A DNA stretch of 64,000 bases from positions 55,086,112 to 55,150,111 of the forward strand of contig CM055871.1 in assembly GCA_029582165.1 (NCBI GenBank), read 5' to 3'. The DNA is from Portulaca oleracea (lineage: Eukaryota; Streptophyta; Magnoliopsida; Caryophyllales; Portulacaceae). The notes under the pieces are model-generated. The model saw only the letters and a list, made by a program, of their open reading frames with translations, was not told where the DNA came from and ran no database searches. A program made the translations under genes and the position numbers. This document shows positions 59,224-64,000 of the stretch, piece after piece; position 1 is the stretch's first letter, and every line of letters begins with the position of its first letter.

Positions 59224-59830
59224 TGTTGGGTTTATGGCCCAAAATCAGCCTCTTAATCCCACAATTATTTGTTTTCTAATTATATTAGAATATTATTTAG
59301 GTTTTCTTATTATAGGTTTCCTAATTGTATTATATTTCAAATTTAATTGGAGTGGGAGTTAAGTTAGGTTTATAGGGAGTTTTTCCTATAAATATAGGTT
59401 GTTATCAACCTATACACTTACGGCATACGACAAACACACACAGAACATTCTTCACCTCTACCCATCGCTAGGCTAAGAGTCCTTTAGAGAGTTATTTTGT
59501 CTTCAGTATATCCCGTTGCGCTATTAACCCCTTGTGATTTTGCCGTCGATCCCCTTGCGTTATATAGCCTGTGCTATCAACCTCTTGTGATCTGGCCGTC
59601 GATCCCCTTGCGTTATATAGCCCCTTGGGATCTCTCTTGTAATCTCTCCCCTTATACTAGTGGATTATTGCTCTGTTGCCGTCCGTGGTTTTTTCCCGAT
59701 TTGGGTTTCCACGTAAATCGTGTGTCTTTATACTCTTTATCTTTTAATTACTGATCTTGTTATATTTCTTCTCAATTTATACATCCTGATAATTTTATCT
59801 TCCGCTGCAAATACTAGGCTACCCTATATT
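59224..59830 (+). mobile_element. Truncated LTR related to the solo LTR at 37120-50787
   Basis: Starts TGTTGGGTTTATGGCCC and follows the other LTR to GCAAATACTAGGCTACCCTA, then diverges just before the expected end (CGATCCTAACA in the other copy). Contains an internal direct repeat of CCGTCGATCCCCTTGCGTTA. It is in + orientation, opposite to the other copy. Inserted at a TA microsatellite, so the target duplication cannot be judged. The 85-codon frame (59497-59754) is LTR sequence. Confidence 0.8.
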
Positions 59831-60292
59831 TCTAAAATATTTTGGGAAATCTACCCTAAAATATATAATTTTGTCATGACTGTTTATCAATAGATGGGTT
59901 GCTAATAATTTATTTGAATTGATTCAGGTAAAAGTTGCCTATAATAAATTATTAGTCATATTCGTGTTAAAAAGTCATTCTAATATCCTTATTAATCATA
60001 GTAAAATATTAAAAATATCACCCTAGAAAGAGTCCATCTCTTGATAAATTCACTTAAGACGGTCTTACACTAGAATTTGCGATAATATATTAAGGTTTGA
60101 CATTTTATGGTTTCATATGTGATATTATAGTTATTATATCAAAAAAAAATTATATTGTTACACATAAAAAAAAAATCACTCAACATTTAATGATAGAATA
60201 CTAATAATCTTAAAATACAGAAATGAATATAAATTTATAAGATTAGAAAAGAGATATACTATACATACAAATTTAAGTAATAAGTTGATAAA
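59831..60292. other. AT-rich spacer
   Basis: Nothing recognised. Confidence 0.4.
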
Positions 60293-60649
60293 TGTTGGAA
60301 TAGCTATCACACTTCCTTAGCATGGCTTGAGTTACCATTTACTAACAAATCCCAACGAATACAATCTACGGAGTTTTCAATAAAATGTGATCAACCAAGA
60401 TTGAGTATTGAAAAGAGGAAGCAAAATGAAGAACAGAGAGAGATTTGGGAATGATCTCTCAATCAGATCATATTTTTCTGTATATGTGTTAATGTCTCTG
60501 TACAAGGCTAAGCACCTATATATATACACCTAAAGTATACACAAAACTAACTCTAACTAACCTAGAGTAGGTCAGTGAATTAGTTATGGTGCATAACTGA
60601 CTAGATATGTACAGCTATGTAAAATAACAAAATACAAAATATCTCAACA
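60293..60649 (-). repeat. 3' LTR of copia relic (357 bp)
   Basis: On -, starts TGTTGAGATATTTTG and ends AGCTATTCCAACA. A polypurine tract (CCTTGAGGGGGGA on -, 60662-60650) lies next to it. Confidence 0.8.
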
Positions 60650-60656
60650 TCCCCCC

Positions 60657-61201
60657 TCAAGGAGGATTTGGTGGAATGTCCAACAAGCCCATCCTTGAAG
60701 AGAGGTAGTTGTGGGAAAACTTGCTGAGCGGTTTTGTGAGAATGTCTGCCAACTGCTCCTTTATGTGAACATGGGACATCGTGAGAAATCCTTCTAAAAG
60801 CTTGTCCCGTGCATAGTGGCAATCAATATTAAGATGCTTGGTCCGTTCATGAAAAACAGGATTAGAAGCGATATGAATGGTCGCTTTGTTGTCACAAAAC
60901 ATTGTAACGAGAAGCTGGAGAGGAATCCGAAGATCTCGTAACAATTGCGCAATCCACTCAAGCTCGAGGTAGTTGCAGACATGGAGCGATATTCCACCTC
61001 GGCAGAAGACTTAGAAACAGTCTTCTGTTTCTTGATCTTCCACGAAACCAAATGCGAACCAAGAAAAACACAATAGCCGGTCAATGAGCGAGCTGTCATG
61101 CGACAACTTGCCCAGTCCGCATCACAGTAAGCGCAGACAGTAAAATCGCAGTCTTTTGCAAAGAAAAGACCCTTATGTATGGTACCATTGAGATACCTCA
61201 A
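60657..61201 (-). pseudogene. Copia RNase H (relic)
   Basis: Two frames on -: 61201-60794 with YCDADWASCRMTARSLTGYC and SKSSAEVEYRSM, and 60944-60657 with FCDNKATIHIASNPVFHERT, HLNIDCHYARD and LADILTKPLS. Catalytic acidic positions are still readable, but the frame changes in between. Confidence 0.85.
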
Positions 61202-61254
61202 AACGTGGAGAGCGGCCTGGTAATGTGGCAGTCAAGGACTGTGAACAAATTGAC

Positions 61255-62285
61255 TCAAATATAATGTTGAGTAGCATAAGAGATGTCGGGCCGAGTAATA
61301 GTAAGGTAAAGTAATCGACCAATAATCTGCATGTATTGTTCTGGATCGGTTAGCAAAGGGCCTGATTCAGCATCCAATTTCAAACCTTTTGGAAGGGGAA
61401 ACTTTGCAACCTTTGATCTCGAAAGGCCGACATCTTGGAGGATGTCAAGAGTGTACTTGCGTTGGTTAAGCATAGTGCCTGCATCTGACCTTGCTATTTC
61501 AATACCCAGGAAATAGCGGGCATGTCCAAGATCCTTGATAGTGAAAGCCTGATGGAGTTGATTTTTGACAGTAGAAATGCCTGCTTCATCCTCTTCAGTG
61601 AGCAGCAAATCATCAACATATACGAGGACGTAAGTGAACTTCCCTTGATGTTCTCGAACAAAAAGAGAATAATCAGCTCTAGATTGATCAAACCCAAGCT
61701 GTTTAAGGAACTTGGTGAGTTCCAAATTCCATTACCGAGATGCTTGTTTTAACCCATACAACGATCTTTCCAACTTACAAACTTGACCCGGGGAGGCTTT
61801 AGTGTATCCTTGCGGAGGTTGCATGTAGACCGCTTCCTCAATAAATCCATGTAGAAAAGCGTTATTAATATCAAGTTGATGTAACGGCCAACCCATCGAA
61901 GTGGCCATTGAGATGAAAACTCGAACAGTAGTTAACTTTGCAACCGGGGAAAATGTATGCTTGTAGTCTTTGTCCTTTACTTACTCAAATCCCCTAATTA
62001 CCAGTCGAGCCTTATATCGTTCAACCGAGCCATCGGGTTTAAACTTGATTTTGTAAACCCACTTGGAGGTTAAGGCCTTCTTCCCAGGAGGCAGGGTAGT
62101 AAGACTCCAAGTGTGATTTTGTTCCAAAGCATGCAATTCTTTGTCTATCGCATCAATCCATTCTGGACTTTGGCAAGCTTGGGTGTAGGTGTAAGGTTTA
62201 GAGACTTGCAAAGTGCTAAACAAGGAATAGATGTATTCCTTAGAAAGATAGGAGAAATCCACTGCTTCAAACAAAGGGTGGTGAG
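61255..62285 (-). pseudogene. Copia reverse transcriptase (relic)
   Basis: On -: 62274-61981 carries [20 protein letters not shown] and [21 protein letters not shown] broken stretch follows to 61725. Then 61725-61255 carries VYVDDLLLT (active site), FTIKDLGHARYFLGIEIARS and YLTITRPDISYA. Stops interrupt 61730-61980. Confidence 0.85.
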
Positions 62286-62301
62286 TAGTGGATAAAAGGC
62301 T

Positions 62302-62955
62302 CTAAGGTTGAGATTTCTCTGTGAGGGGTTTCTTTGGATGGACAAAGTCAACAGGCCATTTAGGAGGCTCTCTGGATCTTTGAGACCTTCTCACAAGTTG
62401 AGAAAGGATTGGGGAATTTGGGGGTGTAGCCAAAGATGAACCCGAATGTCCAGAAGAATGAATTGACGGACTATCAATCGGTTCTGACTGCTGCCCCATA
62501 TTGGTGTCTTGAGTAAAAGAATCAGGAATAGGAGAATCTGAGTTATTTGCCCTATATGTAATGTTCCGACCTTCATAGGCTGGACATACATCATTCTGAG
62601 GCGTAAACTCAGCGACATCATCCTCCAGGTTGCCAGAGGGTTGAGGCCATATCTCAGTTACAACAGCCTCTGGGTTGCCAAAGGATGTTGCGATTGTCGG
62701 AAAGGAAACTGAAGCTCCTTAAAAACCACATCACGGCTGTAAAAAAATATTTTTCTTCTCAAGGTCATAAACCTTGTAACCTTTAACTCCAAAAGGATAT
62801 CCCAAAAGAATGCACTTGCTGACCCGAGCATCAAATTTGTCAATGCGCTCTGTGTGAACAGCATAGCAAAGACAACCAATTACCCTTAAGCCACCAATGT
62901 CAGGCTTTTCCCCAAATAACACCTCATAAGGGCTTCTCCACTGAAGATTTTCCAT
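62302..62955 (-). pseudogene. Copia integrase C-terminus and linker (relic)
   Basis: On -: WRSPYEVLFGEKPDI and GYPFGVKGYKVYDLE in 62955-62731, the usual integrase tail, then a Ser/Pro-rich linker (HSSGHSGSSLATPPNSP, 62499-62302) leading to the RT. Frames shift between them. Confidence 0.75.
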
Positions 62956-63664
62956 AGGTAATCGGTTGATGATGTGGGTGGCTGCGAGGATACACTCCCC
63001 CTACAAATATTAATTTAGGAAGATTAGCGTGGAATCTCCAGGCCCGAGCTACATCAAGTAGGTGTCTGTGCTTCCGCTCAACCACCCCATTCTGTTGAGG
63101 TGTTCGAGGGACAGACCGCTGATGTAAAACTCCCTTGGAAGCAAAAAAAGAACCACAAGTCTGATGGATGAACTCAGTACCATTGTCAGATCGGACTGTC
63201 CTGACAGTGGTCTTAAATTGATTCTCAACAATGCAAAATAAATGCTCAATGGCATGAAAAACTTGTGTCTTAGTTCTCAATAGTTGTGTCCAAGTGCAAC
63301 AAGAAAAATCATCAACAATTGTAAGAAAGTAATGTGCCCCATCTACATTAGCAATCTTATAAGGACCCCACAAATCCATATGAACCAACTGAAAAACAGA
63401 GGTAGTCTTTATTGAACTTCGACTAAAAGGAAGTTTATGTGCTTTTGCAAGATTGCGTATCTCACAATCAGAGAGCTTATTATCAAGATCCTTAAATTCT
63501 ATCATGTGTTTCATCTTTGACATGGAAATGTGTCCTAATCTTGCATGTAGAACATCACAAGATACAGAAGTACGTGTCACATTAGCGGCTAAATCTATAG
63601 GATCCTTACAAACATATTCAGCAAGAACCTTACTATTATTCTCTGTTTGCAATCCTGACAGCAT
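62924..63664 (-). pseudogene. Copia integrase core (relic)
   Basis: A 246-residue frame on -: HARLGHISMSKMKHM (GAG-pre-integrase), HMDLWGPYKIANVDGAHYFL, IVDDFSCCTW, VRSDNGTEF and QQNGVVERKHRHLL. The DDE residues are readable. The frame is lost near 62960. Confidence 0.88.
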
Positions 63665-63769
63665 GATGCATTCTGTATAATCCAGCCACTACATGAGCCA
63701 CAACCACTTCCTCATCGGTATAAGGTCATGGAAAACGCACTTGTCAGAATATAGCCTAACACAGTTGTG

Positions 63770-63887
63770 CATATCTAGTCAATTATGTGTTAATGTCTCT
63801 GTATATATTAATGTCTCTGTACAAGGCTATATAACTAACTAGATATGTACAGTTGTGTAAAATAACAGAATACAAAATATCTTAACA
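63770..63887 (-). repeat. Partial, rearranged 5' LTR of copia relic
   Basis: On -, starts TGTTAAGATATTTTG and matches the 3' LTR through TACATATCTAGT and TACAGAGACATTAA, with internal loss and a small duplication of the ACAGAGACATTA word, then stops matching. Confidence 0.7.
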
Positions 63888-64000
63888 AGTATCTATTCAA
63901 TTAATTAGTACAATAAGCAACAACACAACTTCCATTAAAAGTCTTGTATTTATAAAGAAGATTTTACTCTAGTTATAAGTTTTATATATCTTCATAGATA
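63888..64000. other. AT-rich right edge
   Basis: Nothing recognised. Confidence 0.4.

Larger units (their letters stand above)
60293..63887 (-). mobile_element. Ty1/copia relic lacking gag and protease, minus orientation
   Basis: From right to left on -: partial 5' LTR (63887-63770), integrase, reverse transcriptase, RNase H, polypurine tract, full 3' LTR (60649-60293). Gag and protease are missing: the LTR-like end is followed within about 100 bases by the region just before the integrase. Flanking pentamers do not match. Coding parts are broken by frameshifts and stops. It is unrelated in LTR to the young copia at 11246. Confidence 0.85.

Noticed and set aside
59497..59754. 85-residue frame on +
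   Set aside because: Entirely inside the truncated LTR.
18857..64000. Pararetrovirus integration
   Set aside because: All RT-bearing segments have LTRs, PBS and integrase of copia or gypsy type, or are LINE-like; no movement-protein or coat-protein motif seen.

Overview
The window is nuclear DNA of a flowering plant, almost certainly a eudicot. It holds intron-rich genes with GT-AG introns, AT-rich intergenic DNA, Ty1/copia and Ty3/gypsy retrotransposons primed by initiator tRNA-Met, Helitrons and several MITEs. I cannot name the species from sequence alone. All exon models below were built by hand from splice sites and reading-frame continuity.

Layout. (1) 1.2-8.6 kb: a complete 14-exon gene on + for a PRMT7-type protein arginine methyltransferase (734 aa), with a MITE in intron 3 and a solo LTR in intron 12. 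(2) 10-16 kb: a very young copia element with identical 187-bp LTRs and a 5-bp target duplication, perhaps inserted in a small gene. A miRNA-like hairpin lies just beyond it. (3) 17.75-18.15 kb: one intronless 131-aa gene of unknown function. (4) 18-25 kb: repeat-rich spacer with MITEs, a CA microsatellite, a 350-bp foldback Mutator-type MITE and an RTE-like LINE fragment. (5) 25.5-31.1 kb: a complete 5-exon GT8 glycosyltransferase of the PGSIP7/8 type on +. From memory of the Arabidopsis map, PRMT7 and PGSIP8 are near neighbours there too, so this may be an old microsyntenic block swollen here by repeats. (6) 31.7-36.2 kb: a complete 12-exon gene on -, convergent with the previous one, for a probable plastid protein with a four-cysteine zinc-ribbon-like motif. 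A tRNA-Ala(CGC) gene lies 137 bp upstream of its start codon on the same strand.

(7) 37-53.8 kb: a nested transposon stack. A Helitron-like element with several tandem 5' ends was split by an LTR element now reduced to a solo LTR (TSD GTTTG). That solo LTR was split by a 13-kb Ty3/gypsy chromovirus (TSD ATAGG) with 3.6-kb LTRs. The LTRs of this family carry an extra 112-bp module that duplicates the internal/LTR junction. A second Helitron lies tail to tail with the first. (8) 54-64 kb: gene-poor DNA with a probable solo LTR, a truncated second copy of the split LTR, and a gag-less copia relic on -.

No operon-like logic applies. The host genes act separately: protein arginine methylation, Golgi/ER glycosyl transfer, plastid function and translation. 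The most unusual structures are the LTR that has apparently captured a junction module, the layered Helitron/LTR/gypsy nest, the young but frame-broken copia, the PRMT7 overlapping uORF, and the tRNA gene in front of the plastid-protein gene.
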